A DNA stretch of 64,000 nt from Erythrobacter sp047872805 (GTDB taxonomy: Bacteria > Pseudomonadota > Alphaproteobacteria > Sphingomonadales > Sphingomonadaceae), in NCBI RefSeq assembly GCF_047872805.1, contig NZ_JBLQUK010000001.1, positions 682,001 to 746,000 of the forward strand, given 5' to 3'. How positions within the stretch are numbered: position 1 is the stretch's first letter; each line of letters opens with the position of its first letter. The position numbers and the translations under genes are program-made. The notes below the pieces were generated by a model, which did not search any database, had not been told where the DNA came from, and worked only from the letters and a program-made list of their open reading frames with translations. Positions 26,657 to 35,169 of this stretch are shown here, piece after piece.

Positions 26657-27624
26657 TGCGGGCTTTCGCTAAGATCGGAATGATTGCCGCGCTGTCGCTC
26701 GGGCTGGGTGGCTGCATGAGCGTCGGTCAGAGCGGGCGCGATACATTGCCCGAACAGACCAGCCTCGCTTATTTTCCCAAGCAGACGCAGACTCAGGGCT
26801 TGCTGCATCAATTGCCCCCGCCGCAGCGGCAGGTGGCGATTGCGGTCTATGGTTTCACTGACCAGACGGGCCAGTTCCGTCCGTCCAGTACCGGCCAGAC
26901 ATTGTCGCGCGCGGTGACGCAAGGGGCGGGATCGATCCTGGCCAAGGCGTTGCAGGATGCGGGCAACCGGCAATGGTTTACCGTGGTCGAGCGTGAGCGG
27001 CTAGATAACCTCCTTAAAGAACGCCAGATCATTGGCGAAATGCGGCGGCGCTATCTGGGTGAAGAGGATGTCGACCCCAACGCATTGCCCGCATTGTTGT
27101 TCGCAGGTGTGCTGCTGGAAGGCGGGATTGTCGGCTATGACAGCAACACGGTCACGGGCGGTGCTGGCGCCGCGTTTCTCGGCATTGGCGCGCGCACCGA
27201 ATATCGTCAGGACACGGTGACTGTATATCTGCGCGCTGTCTCGGTTCGCACGGGCGAGGTGCTTACCAATGTTCAGGCGTCCAAGACCATCGCCAGTCAG
27301 GCCATTGGTGCCAGCGCCTATCGGTTCGTGGCGTTCCGCGAATTGCTCGAAGCCGAATGGGGCATCACCTCGAACGAACCCGATCAGGTCGCCTTGCAGC
27401 AGGCCATCGAAAAGGCGGTTTACGGCCTCGTGCTCGAAGGGGTTGATCTGGGCCTGTGGCGCTTTGCCGATATGCAGGCGACCGAGGCTTTGATGTCAAC
27501 TTACCGGGCAGAACGAGACGGAATTTACGAAGCGCGCGACGTGCAAGAGGCTGTTCGCCGTGCTGGTTCATTGACGGCACTGACTGTGGTCGAAAGTGAG
27601 AGCGGCGAAGACGAAGGGTCTTAG
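26656..27624 (+). CDS. csgG: Curli secretion channel lipoprotein CsgG
   Basis: 322 residues from the ATG that overlaps the csgF stop. The lipobox LGLGGC predicts lipidation at Cys20. CsgG forms the outer-membrane nonameric pore for curlin secretion. Family segments include VAIAVYGFTDQTGQF, WFTVVERERLDNLLKERQ and the membrane-hairpin region around GTEYRQDTVTVYLRAVSVRTGEVL-like residues 190-220. The C terminus runs about 40 residues beyond the last family helix. Confidence 0.92.
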   Translation: MRAFAKIGMIAALSLGLGGCMSVGQSGRDTLPEQTSLAYFPKQTQTQGLLHQLPPPQRQVAIAVYGFTDQTGQFRPSSTGQTLSRAVTQGAGSILAKALQDAGNRQWFTVVERERLDNLLKERQIIGEMRRRYLGEEDVDPNALPALLFAGVLLEGGIVGYDSNTVTGGAGAAFLGIGARTEYRQDTVTVYLRAVSVRTGEVLTNVQASKTIASQAIGASAYRFVAFRELLEAEWGITSNEPDQVALQQAIEKAVYGLVLEGVDLGLWRFADMQATEALMSTYRAERDGIYEARDVQEAVRRAGSLTALTVVESESGEDEGS

Positions 27625-28020
27625 CCGACAAGAGTTTCAAGAGGGTGTGCGCCGAATAATCATAACACGGGCACACATCGCGGGTCGCAAATAGAAGCAC
27701 GCAGCGGAGCCACAACTCCAAAGCGTGTTAAGAAGACGGCGATTACCTCATCGCCCGGATGCCTTTTTGGCACCCGGTTCGCCCTGTGGTTATCGCCTGT
27801 AAGAGCAGGTGAGGCAATATGTATGACTGCGTATCAATGGCTGCTTCGGCACCGGCTCGTCTGGGTGGGTGCGTCAGCAGTGATGCGCGTTTGACTTTCC
27901 GCGCTGCCGCCATTCGCAGATCTTCAGAATTTTCCGCCCGACACAAAGACGAGGCGAAAAGCCTTGCATGTCGCAATTCCAATCAACTGAACTGAACCCC
28001 AAGCAAGAGGAACTCACTCC
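27625..28020. other. 396-base non-coding spacer before the first curlin gene
   Basis: I see no gene here. A stem of nine pairs with one mismatch (27755-27777) around a TTTTT loop sits mid-way and may be a terminator-like or attenuator element, though no T-tract follows it. The end carries an AAGAGGAA ribosome site for the curlin gene. A spacer this long suggests curlins are transcribed separately from csgFG. Confidence 0.45.
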
Positions 28021-29076
28021 ATGAAAAAGATCATCCTTACCGGCGTATCTTTCGTCGCATTGGCCGCCGTAGGGCCTGCTTTTGCGCAGAGCACTTCGGA
28101 CATCACGCAGACCGGCAATGCCAACATCGCCGACGTCACGCAGACCGGTTCCAACGTCAGCACGATTGAGCAGGACGGCGACGGAAACAATGCCGATGTC
28201 GAACAGGCCAATGACGACAACACCTCCGACATTTTGCAATCGGGCAGCGGTTCCAACACCGCAATCGTGCTTCAGGAAGGGTCGGGCAGCGATCTGCTGG
28301 ACCCCAATGTCGGCTCGTTCGCCTTTATCCAACAGATCGGCACCAGCGATGGCAGCACCGCCACGATCAATCAGCTAGTCGATACTGTCGATAGCAGCGG
28401 CGAGATCATCCAGAGCGACGCGCTTGCTTCAACTGCGACGATCAACCAAAACGGCGGCATCGGTAACGGCGCCGGCATTTCGCAGGGCGATACAAGCGTT
28501 GCAACGCTGACCACGGGTGTCGTTGTCGGTACTGACGGGTCGACCGCCACGATCGATCAGGAAGGCGATGACAACACTGCTGTTGTCATTCAGGGCGGCC
28601 CAACGCAGGATACCCAAGTTGTTCAGGCTGGCTCGGGCAACCTTGCTGAAGTCGAACAGGGCACCGTTTCGGGTTCTGACAGCACTGCTACTGTTGAGCA
28701 ATTTGGTAACACTGGCATCGCTCAGGTGTCGCAGAACAGCACAAACAACGTGGCGGACGTTGTTCAGTTCGCCGGAACGGGCAATTCCAGCATTATCAGC
28801 CAGGGACTTTTTGCTGGCGGCGATGACAACTTTGCTCAGGTCGGTCAGGCGGGTGTCGGCAACGAAAGCACGATCACCCAGAGCGCGCTGGTCGCGGGTT
28901 CGCTTAACGTTGCGATCGTCCTGCAAGATGGCGATGGCAACATCAGCACCGTGACGCAGGAAGGGTCAAGCAACATGGCCGACATTGCGCAGTTTGATGG
29001 CAGCACTTCGACCGTCACGCAGACCGGCGACAACAACATCGCCAACATCACGCAGGGCATCGACCCCAACCTTTAA
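28021..29076 (+). CDS. Curlin-repeat amyloid protein 1
   Basis: 351 residues with a signal peptide (MKKIILTGVSFVALA, cut after AFAQ). The remainder is a tandem array of curlin-type units of about 22 residues built on VxQxGxxNxAxxxQ, with regular Gln, Gly and Asn positions that stack as a beta-solenoid amyloid. It is likely a CsgA-type subunit secreted through CsgG. Some units are spaced by longer loops (around residues 90-170), less regular than E. coli CsgA. Two paralogues follow. Confidence 0.88.
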   Translation: MKKIILTGVSFVALAAVGPAFAQSTSDITQTGNANIADVTQTGSNVSTIEQDGDGNNADVEQANDDNTSDILQSGSGSNTAIVLQEGSGSDLLDPNVGSFAFIQQIGTSDGSTATINQLVDTVDSSGEIIQSDALASTATINQNGGIGNGAGISQGDTSVATLTTGVVVGTDGSTATIDQEGDDNTAVVIQGGPTQDTQVVQAGSGNLAEVEQGTVSGSDSTATVEQFGNTGIAQVSQNSTNNVADVVQFAGTGNSSIISQGLFAGGDDNFAQVGQAGVGNESTITQSALVAGSLNVAIVLQDGDGNISTVTQEGSSNMADIAQFDGSTSTVTQTGDNNIANITQGIDPNL

Positions 29077-29087
29077 ACCGACCGCAG

Positions 29088-29114
29088 GCCGGGCGAGCAT
29101 GATGTTCGCCCGGC
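29088..29114 (+). other. Intercistronic hairpin after curlin 1
   Basis: GCCGGGCGA pairs with TCGCCCGGC, and inner pairs extend the stem to 12 with a TGA loop. No T-tract follows, so it is not a classical terminator. A near-identical hairpin follows curlin 2, suggesting a shared role in partial termination or 3'-end protection of curlin messages. Confidence 0.65.
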
Positions 29115-29191
29115 ACCAATTCAAAGGGGCGCAAGACCCCGAAAGACAATCCGAATGAGTCGCACGACATATCATTCACGGAGAATTTAAA

Positions 29192-31252
29192 ATGAAAAAG
29201 ACAATCCTAACAGGCGCATCGATCCTCGCGCTGTCGGTGGCCGCACCGGCCTTCGCTCAGAACGTTTCGACCGTTGATCAAACCGGCAGCGGCCTAGCAA
29301 CCGATGTCGACCAGACCGGCTCTGGCAACGATTCCGAGATCATTCAGGACGGCACCGGCATTGCTGTCGATGTCACCCAGAACGGCAATGGCAACCTCTC
29401 GGGCGTTGAGCAGACCGATGACGGCGTCGACATCGGCGATCCTTCTGCGATTGTGAACCAGCAGGGCAATTTGAACATTTCCAATCTGGTGCAAGAATCC
29501 ATCGGGGATTCGGCCGGTCTGGTGACTGCTGACGTTTCGCAGAATTTCGACGGCAATGAATCTGGCATTATCCAGAGTGCTGGAGGCGCAACGACGGGCG
29601 ACCTCGACGCCGACGTCGTGCAGAGCAATGGCGCAACCTCGCTAATCCAACAGTCCACCTCGGCAGCAGGCGCGGTTACCGCCATGGTGACTCAGGACGG
29701 GCTCAGCGAATCGACCGTTACTCAGTCCATGAACGGTACCAATGTCGCCCCTGGAGCGCTGACCGCAACGGTGGATCAGACTGGCGACGATCACGTTTCG
29801 GTTGTTACGCAGAATTATACGAACACTTCGACCCGTGCCCAGACTGCCGATATTGACCAGACTGGATTCAGCAATGATTCTCTCGTCGAATTCATCGCAG
29901 GCGGCGATGTTGGCGGCACCGCGACTGTCAATCAGTCGGGCGACAACAACGATTCTGACGTAACGTTTTTCAACGGCAACGGCGCCAATGGAAACGTGAC
30001 TGTGCTTCAGTCCGGCGATGATGGAACATCCATTGTCGAGTTGCGTTCGCGCAGCCTGAACGTAACCCTTGATCAGCGCGGTGAGCGGAACGATTCCTCG
30101 ATCATCCTCGATGGCGGTTTCTCGAACGTGGTGAGTGTTGAACAGCGCGGCACGGATAACGACTCATTCGTCAATCAGGGCCCGGCCAATGGCGGCGTCC
30201 GTCAGGATGTGACCGTTTTCCAGAACGGTTCGTTCAACACCTCGACCGTCAATCAGGAAGGCGTCGCCGATGCTGATGTTGATATCAATCAGGCCGGTGA
30301 CAACAATGAGTCCACCGTCACCCAAGACAGCAACGCCAATCTGGGCGGCAACCTGATCGACGCTTCGGTGTTCCAGCGCGGCAATGACAACATCGCCATG
30401 ATTTCGCAGACCGGTGAAGATGACAACCTTGCCACCATCTCTCAGCGCGGCGTGAACAGTGTTGGCCTCACCAGCACCGCTTCAATCACCCAATCGGGCA
30501 CTGCCCGTGCTGATACGGCGACCATTACCCAGTCGGCGACGGTTGACGATTCGGTCGCAACCATCACCCAGACGGGCGACGGTGTCGCAGGCGGCGCTGA
30601 TACTCTTAATGTTGCAGACATCACGCAGACCGGCGGGGCTGGCAACACCTCGCTGATCGAGCAGGGCGACAGCCTTCTCTTCGGTGCTCTGTCGTCGACC
30701 AACAACGATGCGGAAAGCATCCAGAACGGTTCTGACTTTGAATCGACGATCACGCAGGGCGGCGACAGTCAGATCGCTTTCGTCCGGCAGATCGGTGAAG
30801 GCTACCAAAGCATCATTGCGCAGGGAAGCGAAGGAACCGCAAGCAGCGGCAACGAAGCAAACGTTGTGCAGAATGCCGTTGGTGTCGACGGAGCCTCAAG
30901 CGTCTTCCAAGACAGCATCGGCAACTTTGCGATGGTTCGCCAGTTGGGCGGCGAGAACGTGAGCGATATCGATCAAGGTTTCGTTGACGGAGCTGCCTTG
31001 GGCGGTGACGACAACGATGCCGATGTCCGTCAGAATGGCACTGGCAACACCAGCACTGTTCTCCAGAACTTTGAACTGGCTGGCGGTCTGAACAATGCTC
31101 TGGTGCGTCAGATTGGCGACGACAACACCAGCCTTATTGTTCAGGATGGCACGTCGAACACGGCCGATGTCCGCCAGTTTGATGGAAGCGGTTCGACGGT
31201 TGATCAGACCGGTAATATGAACATGGCAATGGTCCGTCAGGGCAACCCATAA
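29192..31252 (+). CDS. Large curlin-repeat amyloid protein 2
   Basis: 686 residues, with a signal peptide nearly identical in style to curlin 1 (MKKTILTGASILALS, cut after AFAQ). The rest is some 25-30 curlin-type units (V/I-x-Q-x-G-x-x-N/D pattern), with diverged units where Gln is less regular (about residues 210-340). It is more than four times the length of a standard CsgA (about 150). The final units (DVRQFDGSGSTVDQTGNMNMAMVRQG) resemble the end of curlin 1, pointing to duplication. Secretion via CsgG is inferred. Confidence 0.87.
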   Translation: MKKTILTGASILALSVAAPAFAQNVSTVDQTGSGLATDVDQTGSGNDSEIIQDGTGIAVDVTQNGNGNLSGVEQTDDGVDIGDPSAIVNQQGNLNISNLVQESIGDSAGLVTADVSQNFDGNESGIIQSAGGATTGDLDADVVQSNGATSLIQQSTSAAGAVTAMVTQDGLSESTVTQSMNGTNVAPGALTATVDQTGDDHVSVVTQNYTNTSTRAQTADIDQTGFSNDSLVEFIAGGDVGGTATVNQSGDNNDSDVTFFNGNGANGNVTVLQSGDDGTSIVELRSRSLNVTLDQRGERNDSSIILDGGFSNVVSVEQRGTDNDSFVNQGPANGGVRQDVTVFQNGSFNTSTVNQEGVADADVDINQAGDNNESTVTQDSNANLGGNLIDASVFQRGNDNIAMISQTGEDDNLATISQRGVNSVGLTSTASITQSGTARADTATITQSATVDDSVATITQTGDGVAGGADTLNVADITQTGGAGNTSLIEQGDSLLFGALSSTNNDAESIQNGSDFESTITQGGDSQIAFVRQIGEGYQSIIAQGSEGTASSGNEANVVQNAVGVDGASSVFQDSIGNFAMVRQLGGENVSDIDQGFVDGAALGGDDNDADVRQNGTGNTSTVLQNFELAGGLNNALVRQIGDDNTSLIVQDGTSNTADVRQFDGSGSTVDQTGNMNMAMVRQGNP

Positions 31253-31272
31253 ACACCACTGAGTGAATAATG

Positions 31273-31299
31273 GCCGGGCGGGCGTAATGCTCGCCCGGC
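31273..31299 (+). other. Intercistronic hairpin after curlin 2
   Basis: GCCGGGCG pairs with CGCCCGGC, and inner pairs (one G-U) extend the stem to 11 with a GTAAT loop. It has the same outer stem as the hairpin after curlin 1 and also lacks a T-tract. Confidence 0.65.
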
Positions 31300-31379
31300 G
31301 TATTCATCTGCGGGTCACGGTAAGCCCTGCAAACCAAGACCTAGTGCAACAGAATTACAGAACGAACGAGTGAGCAAGC

Positions 31380-32021
31380 ATGAACAAGACAATCCTCAAT
31401 GGCGCATTGCTTCTCGTCCTGGGCACAGCCGCACCGCTGGCTGCGCAGGTTTTCACTCCCATAGAGGCACCTGCGACCGGATCGGACGACGTCTTTGTCG
31501 ACCAGATTGGCAGCGGCAACCGGGTTGACCTTAATCAGAGCGCAAATGGCCAAACCGCCGAGCTGACGCAGGACGGCGACGGCAATATCGCCGACATCAA
31601 TCAAACCGGCGACGGCGCGCATATTGCGGCGCTGACGCAGACCGGCAACGGCAATTCGGGCACGATCGAACAGACGGGAGCGGCGGGCAACATAGCCGCC
31701 CTCACACAGACGGGCGACGATAATTCGGTGCTGCTGTCGCAGAATAACAGCGGATTGGCCGGATCGGCCGCCGAAATCGTGCAGAACGGGTCTAACAATT
31801 CGATTGCCTTGGTGCAGGACGGCGATGATAATCAGGCGCGTCTCACACAGGATGGCTCGGACAATCTCATGATCGCTACGCAGCTGAACGGCGGCAATCG
31901 GCTCGAATGGGTGCAGCAAGGCTCCAGCCTGTCTGGCACCGTGGTCGAGCAGACCGGAAACCAGCAGATGTTCATCCTGCAAACGGGTGCCGGTTCGGTG
32001 GTGACCGGGGGCTCCAACTGA
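31380..32021 (+). CDS. Curlin-repeat protein 3 (minor subunit or nucleator candidate)
   Basis: 213 residues with a signal peptide (MNKTILNGALLLVLG, cut after PLAAQ). About 15 strand units of the VxQxGxxN type can be counted from residue 40 to 205. The shorter array and more diverged last units (QQMFILQTGAG) fit a CsgB-like nucleator or minor subunit, but nothing in the sequence decides this. The stop lies eight bases before the next gene. Confidence 0.82.
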   Translation: MNKTILNGALLLVLGTAAPLAAQVFTPIEAPATGSDDVFVDQIGSGNRVDLNQSANGQTAELTQDGDGNIADINQTGDGAHIAALTQTGNGNSGTIEQTGAAGNIAALTQTGDDNSVLLSQNNSGLAGSAAEIVQNGSNNSIALVQDGDDNQARLTQDGSDNLMIATQLNGGNRLEWVQQGSSLSGTVVEQTGNQQMFILQTGAGSVVTGGSN

Positions 32022-32029
32022 TCGCGGCC

Positions 32030-32815
32030 ATGAATAGGGGTGCAAATCGCGCCATATTGGCCGGAGCGCTGCTGGCGCTGCCTGCCCAGCTTGCCGCGCA
32101 GGACAATCCGCATGACGTGCCGCTGAGCGAGACCGCGTTTGTCGAACAGGCCCCGGACAGCGCCCGGACCCCGGAGGTAGCGGCTCCGCAGCAGCCGGTT
32201 GATGCGCGTTCCAAAGTCTATTTCCCCGATGAAATCACCCCGCAAAGCGTCGCCGAGGCTCGCGCCCGCGCCGCGCGGCAAGAGCAGGTCGAAGCCCGCC
32301 TTCCGACCGGCAGCAACGACACCTTTGCACAGGTTTCCCCGGACAGAGAGGGCAATCAGCCGGTCACCCAGCTGACCGACCCCGGCACCGCGCAGGCGCT
32401 CGCGCAATTGAGCGATGCCGAACGGCAGGTGCTGCTCGACGCGGTTGAGGGGACCGACATTTGCGATTCCGCTCAGCAAATTCCCGCGATTCAGGCGCTG
32501 TGCGCGCAGCGGATCGAAACCCGCTCAGCTGAATTTGCGCGCGATGACGCAGGCCCCTCTGCTGAGGACAGTCTGCTCGGCGGCGGTCTGGACAATTCGC
32601 GGCTCGCCACGCTGGAGGCGGCCATCGCCCGGCTCGCCCGCAACGCTGGCCAATCGGACGATTTTTCCAATCAGGTGATCGCCTCGGTCGCGCTCGGCAA
32701 TGCTGCGTTAAGCGATGCTCAGGCTACCTCGGCGGAGGGTGATCCCACCGGCGAATTGTCGCCGGAAACGCAAGGCATCGTGAATGCGATCGTCCAGCAA
32801 CTCGGCGGAAATTAG
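32030..32815 (+). CDS. Secreted protein of unknown function in the curli locus
   Basis: 261 residues from ATG 32030 (eight bases after curlin 3); codons upstream in this frame overlap the curlin gene. A signal peptide is clear (cut after QLAAQ). The mature protein is acidic, Ala/Gln-rich and helical, with a Pro-rich N-terminal third and two cysteines in the middle (TDICDSAQQIPAIQALCAQR) that could form a disulfide. No curlin repeats and no CsgE, CsgC or CsgD similarity are visible. Its position between curlin 3 and a CsgH-like gene suggests an export or assembly factor. Confidence 0.75.
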   Translation: MNRGANRAILAGALLALPAQLAAQDNPHDVPLSETAFVEQAPDSARTPEVAAPQQPVDARSKVYFPDEITPQSVAEARARAARQEQVEARLPTGSNDTFAQVSPDREGNQPVTQLTDPGTAQALAQLSDAERQVLLDAVEGTDICDSAQQIPAIQALCAQRIETRSAEFARDDAGPSAEDSLLGGGLDNSRLATLEAAIARLARNAGQSDDFSNQVIASVALGNAALSDAQATSAEGDPTGELSPETQGIVNAIVQQLGGN

Positions 32816-32816
32816 G

Positions 32817-33197
32817 ATGGCGGCGGTCATGCGCGATTTTGTGAAACGACTGGCTTTCCTCACCCCGGCTTTTGCGATAGCCGCAGGCAACGCGGCGGGC
32901 GCGGGCGGAGCAGAGCCGCCACGCGCGCTGGCGCTGAACGTGCTCGAACAAGACGGCAGCGTGGAAATTCAATTGATCGCGCAGTCAGCGATTGCCCAGC
33001 AGGTTGAATATGCGGTCGAACTTGTCGGCGATTCAAACGCGCGCCACCGCGGCAACACCAGCATTTCCGCAGGCGACCGGCATGTCCTTTCGCGGCTGTC
33101 CACCAATGTGACAGACACGTGGTGCGCGACCGTGGAGGTGATCGAGGGCAGTGGTCCGCGTTACACCTTGACTGCGGGCGATTGCAGCGAGGCCTGA
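32817..33197 (+). CDS. CsgH-like periplasmic curli chaperone
   Basis: 126 residues from ATG 32817; the ATG at 32829 is also possible. A signal peptide precedes a small all-beta domain (VEIQLIAQSAIAQQVEYAVELVG, then LSRLSTNVTDTWCATVEV) resembling CsgH, the alphaproteobacterial counterpart of CsgC. CsgH/CsgC keep curlin from polymerising in the periplasm. Two cysteines near the C terminus may form a disulfide. The call rests on strand pattern, size and location, so it is moderately sure. Confidence 0.68.
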   Translation: MAAVMRDFVKRLAFLTPAFAIAAGNAAGAGGAEPPRALALNVLEQDGSVEIQLIAQSAIAQQVEYAVELVGDSNARHRGNTSISAGDRHVLSRLSTNVTDTWCATVEVIEGSGPRYTLTAGDCSEA

Positions 33198-33253
33198 TTG
33201 CGCCGACGCGCATTTCTTGCGCAGAATTATTTTCATCGGAACCGCGCGCGCGA

Positions 33254-33283
33254 TTGACGCGCCATTTCGCATCCGCAACATAG
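33254..33283 (+). promoter_or_regulatory. Putative promoter of the gcv operon
   Basis: TTGACG at 33254-33259 and ACATAG at 33278-33283 with an 18-base spacer, about 30 bases before the glycine riboswitch. It is a fair sigma-70-like match and the best candidate upstream of the riboswitch, but unproven. Confidence 0.35.
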
Positions 33284-33312
33284 ATCTGCCTGCCGGAAGC
33301 GATTCCGGCGTC

Positions 33313-33528
33313 TTTCGCGGGAGAGACTGGTCTGGTCCAAAATCCAGGCGCGGCGCCGAAGGAGCAACCGCCCCGGAAACTCTCAGGCAAACGGACCGCG
33401 AAACGGCATAGGCACTCTGGAAAGAGTGATCGGCGAATGATGCGCGCGGTCACCACCGAAGGGGAATGCGGCGCATCTGTCTGGATGCGCGGCTAAGCTC
33501 TCAGGTTTCCCGGACAGAGGGGGCAGGA
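33313..33528 (+). ncRNA. Tandem glycine riboswitch
   Basis: Two consecutive glycine aptamers. The first carries GCGGGAGAGAC, then GCGCCGAAGGAGCAACCGCC and AACTCTCAGGCAAA, followed by GGACCGCG and the closing CACTCTGGAAAGAGTG. The second has CACCGAAGGGGAA, then GCTCTCAGGTTTCCCGGACAGAGGGG. These conserved blocks and their order are diagnostic. It precedes gcvT by about 70 bases and presumably turns the glycine cleavage operon on when glycine is abundant. Exact edges are approximate. Confidence 0.92.
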
Positions 33529-33596
33529 ATTTCGCTTCACCTTGGGGCGATGCCTTGCTTTTTGGGCCGTTTTTCGGCTGTTCGGAGACCGATATT

Positions 33597-34745
33597 TTGA
33601 ACGACGACGACCAACAGGCAGACGATACCGCGCTCGAAGCGCTCCCCTTGGATGCGCTCCCCCTCGATGCATGGCACCGGGCGCAGGGCGCGCGCATGGT
33701 CGCGTTCGCCGGTTATGAAATGCCGATCCAATACGAAGGCATCGTCGCTGAACACAATTGGACACGCACCAGCGCGGGGTTGTTTGACGTCAGCCACATG
33801 GGGCAGTTGCTGCTGTCTGGTCCGGGTCTAGACGCCGCGGTCGAGGCGGTGCTGCCGATCGATCTGTCGACGCTGAAACTTGGCCAGCAACGCTATTCGT
33901 TGTTGCTCGACGCAAGTGGCGGCGTGCTTGATGACCTGATGGTCTCACGCTGGCCTGATGCGCTCTATCTGGTGGTGAATGGCGCAACCAAGTGGGACGA
34001 CATCGGCACGCTAAGGGAAGCGTTGAGCGACGACATCACGCTTAATCACCTCGATGAACAGGCATTGCTGGCCTTGCAGGGGCCCAAGGCGGCTGACGCG
34101 CTCGCCCGCCATGCGCAGGGCGAATATCAATTGTCGGCGCTGACCTTCATGCGCTTTGGCCGCTTCACCATCGCCGGGCACGACGTCACCATTGCGCGTG
34201 CGGGCTATACGGGCGAGGATGGGTTCGAGATTTCGCTTCCCGCCGCTGCGGCTGAGACCATCGCCGCGCTGCTGTGCGGTGAGCCTGAAGTGAAGCCGAT
34301 AGGTCTGGGCGCGCGCGATTCGCTGCGGCTCGAAGCGGGCCTGCCGCTTTATGGGCATGACCTCTCGCCCGAAACTTCGCCCATCGAAGCGGGCCTGATC
34401 TTCGGCATCAACAAGCGCCGGCGGACCGAAGGCGGATTTCCAGGCGCGGACCGGATCATCCGTGAGATAAATGAAGGCACCGCGCGGCGCTGGGTCGGGC
34501 TCAAACTCGATGGCCGCCTGCCCGCGCGGGAAGGTGCGCTGGTGTTTGCGGGCGGGGACCAGATCGGCACCGTCACCAGCGGCGGATTTTCGCCCACCCT
34601 CGGCGCACCGATTGCAATGGCGTATGTTGCCTCACAACACGCCGCGCCCGGTACCGCACTCGAAGTGGAAGTGCGCGGGCGCCGCCTCGCTGCCACAGTT
34701 TCACCCATGCCGTTTGTCCCGCATCGCTATTTCAGGGGGAGTTGA
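33597..34745 (+). CDS. gcvT: Glycine cleavage system T protein (aminomethyltransferase)
   Basis: 382 residues from a TTG start at 33597, chosen for its GGAGA ribosome site eight bases upstream; no in-frame ATG precedes the conserved region. GcvT transfers the aminomethyl carbon from lipoyl-GcvH to THF, releasing ammonia. Conserved motifs are MVAFAGYEMPIQYEG, FDVSHMGQ, ARAGYTGEDGFEI and the end segment KRRRTEGGFPG. The N-terminal 20 residues are acidic with a duplicated LPLDA. First gene of gcvT-H-PA-PB. Confidence 0.93.
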   Translation: MNDDDQQADDTALEALPLDALPLDAWHRAQGARMVAFAGYEMPIQYEGIVAEHNWTRTSAGLFDVSHMGQLLLSGPGLDAAVEAVLPIDLSTLKLGQQRYSLLLDASGGVLDDLMVSRWPDALYLVVNGATKWDDIGTLREALSDDITLNHLDEQALLALQGPKAADALARHAQGEYQLSALTFMRFGRFTIAGHDVTIARAGYTGEDGFEISLPAAAAETIAALLCGEPEVKPIGLGARDSLRLEAGLPLYGHDLSPETSPIEAGLIFGINKRRRTEGGFPGADRIIREINEGTARRWVGLKLDGRLPAREGALVFAGGDQIGTVTSGGFSPTLGAPIAMAYVASQHAAPGTALEVEVRGRRLAATVSPMPFVPHRYFRGS

Positions 34746-34749
34746 ACCA

Positions 34750-35121
34750 ATGCCGCGTTATTTTACCGATGAACACGAATGGATCGACGTAGAGGGTGAC
34801 AGCGCCACCGTCGGGATCACCGATTACGCTCAGGAGCAGCTGGGCGACATTGTCTTTGTTGAATTGCCCGAAGTGGGCGCAACGCTTGACATGGGCGGCG
34901 ATGCAGCGGTGGTTGAAAGCGTCAAGGCGGCAAGCGATGTATACTCGCCGATCACTGGGGAAGTAACCGAGATCAACGACTTACTCGAAGAAGAGCCTGC
35001 GTTGGTTAATTCATCACCCGAAGAAGACGGCTGGTTTTACCGCATGACCATTGGCGATCCGGGCGAGCTTGAAGGGCTGATGGACGAGGCAGCCTACAAG
35101 GAATTCGTCGACAATCTTTAA
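34750..35121 (+). CDS. gcvH: Glycine cleavage system H protein
   Basis: 123 residues; the frame opens earlier but ATG 34750, four bases after the gcvT stop, starts the standard MPRYFTDEHEW. GcvH is the lipoyl shuttle between the P, T and L proteins. The lipoylated lysine is Lys59 in VVESVKAASDVYSP. Length and sequence are normal. Confidence 0.95.
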   Translation: MPRYFTDEHEWIDVEGDSATVGITDYAQEQLGDIVFVELPEVGATLDMGGDAAVVESVKAASDVYSPITGEVTEINDLLEEEPALVNSSPEEDGWFYRMTIGDPGELEGLMDEAAYKEFVDNL

Positions 35122-35169
35122 AGTTCACTCCCCTCTCTCCTGCGGGAGGGGAAAGGAAAGCCAGACCTG

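Noticed and set aside
28021..32021. Regular repeats suggesting a CRISPR-like or tandem DNA repeat
   Set aside because: The periodicity is at protein level (curlin units); DNA copies diverge and no constant repeat with unique spacers exists.
31907..32029. N-terminal extension of the unknown curli-locus protein
   Set aside because: These codons overlap the end of curlin 3 in another frame; the ATG at 32030 starts a clean signal peptide.
35130..35153. GC-rich stem between gcvH and gcvPA as a terminator
   Set aside because: No T-tract follows, and the genes belong to one pathway and operon; it overlaps the ribosome-site region and may be incidental.
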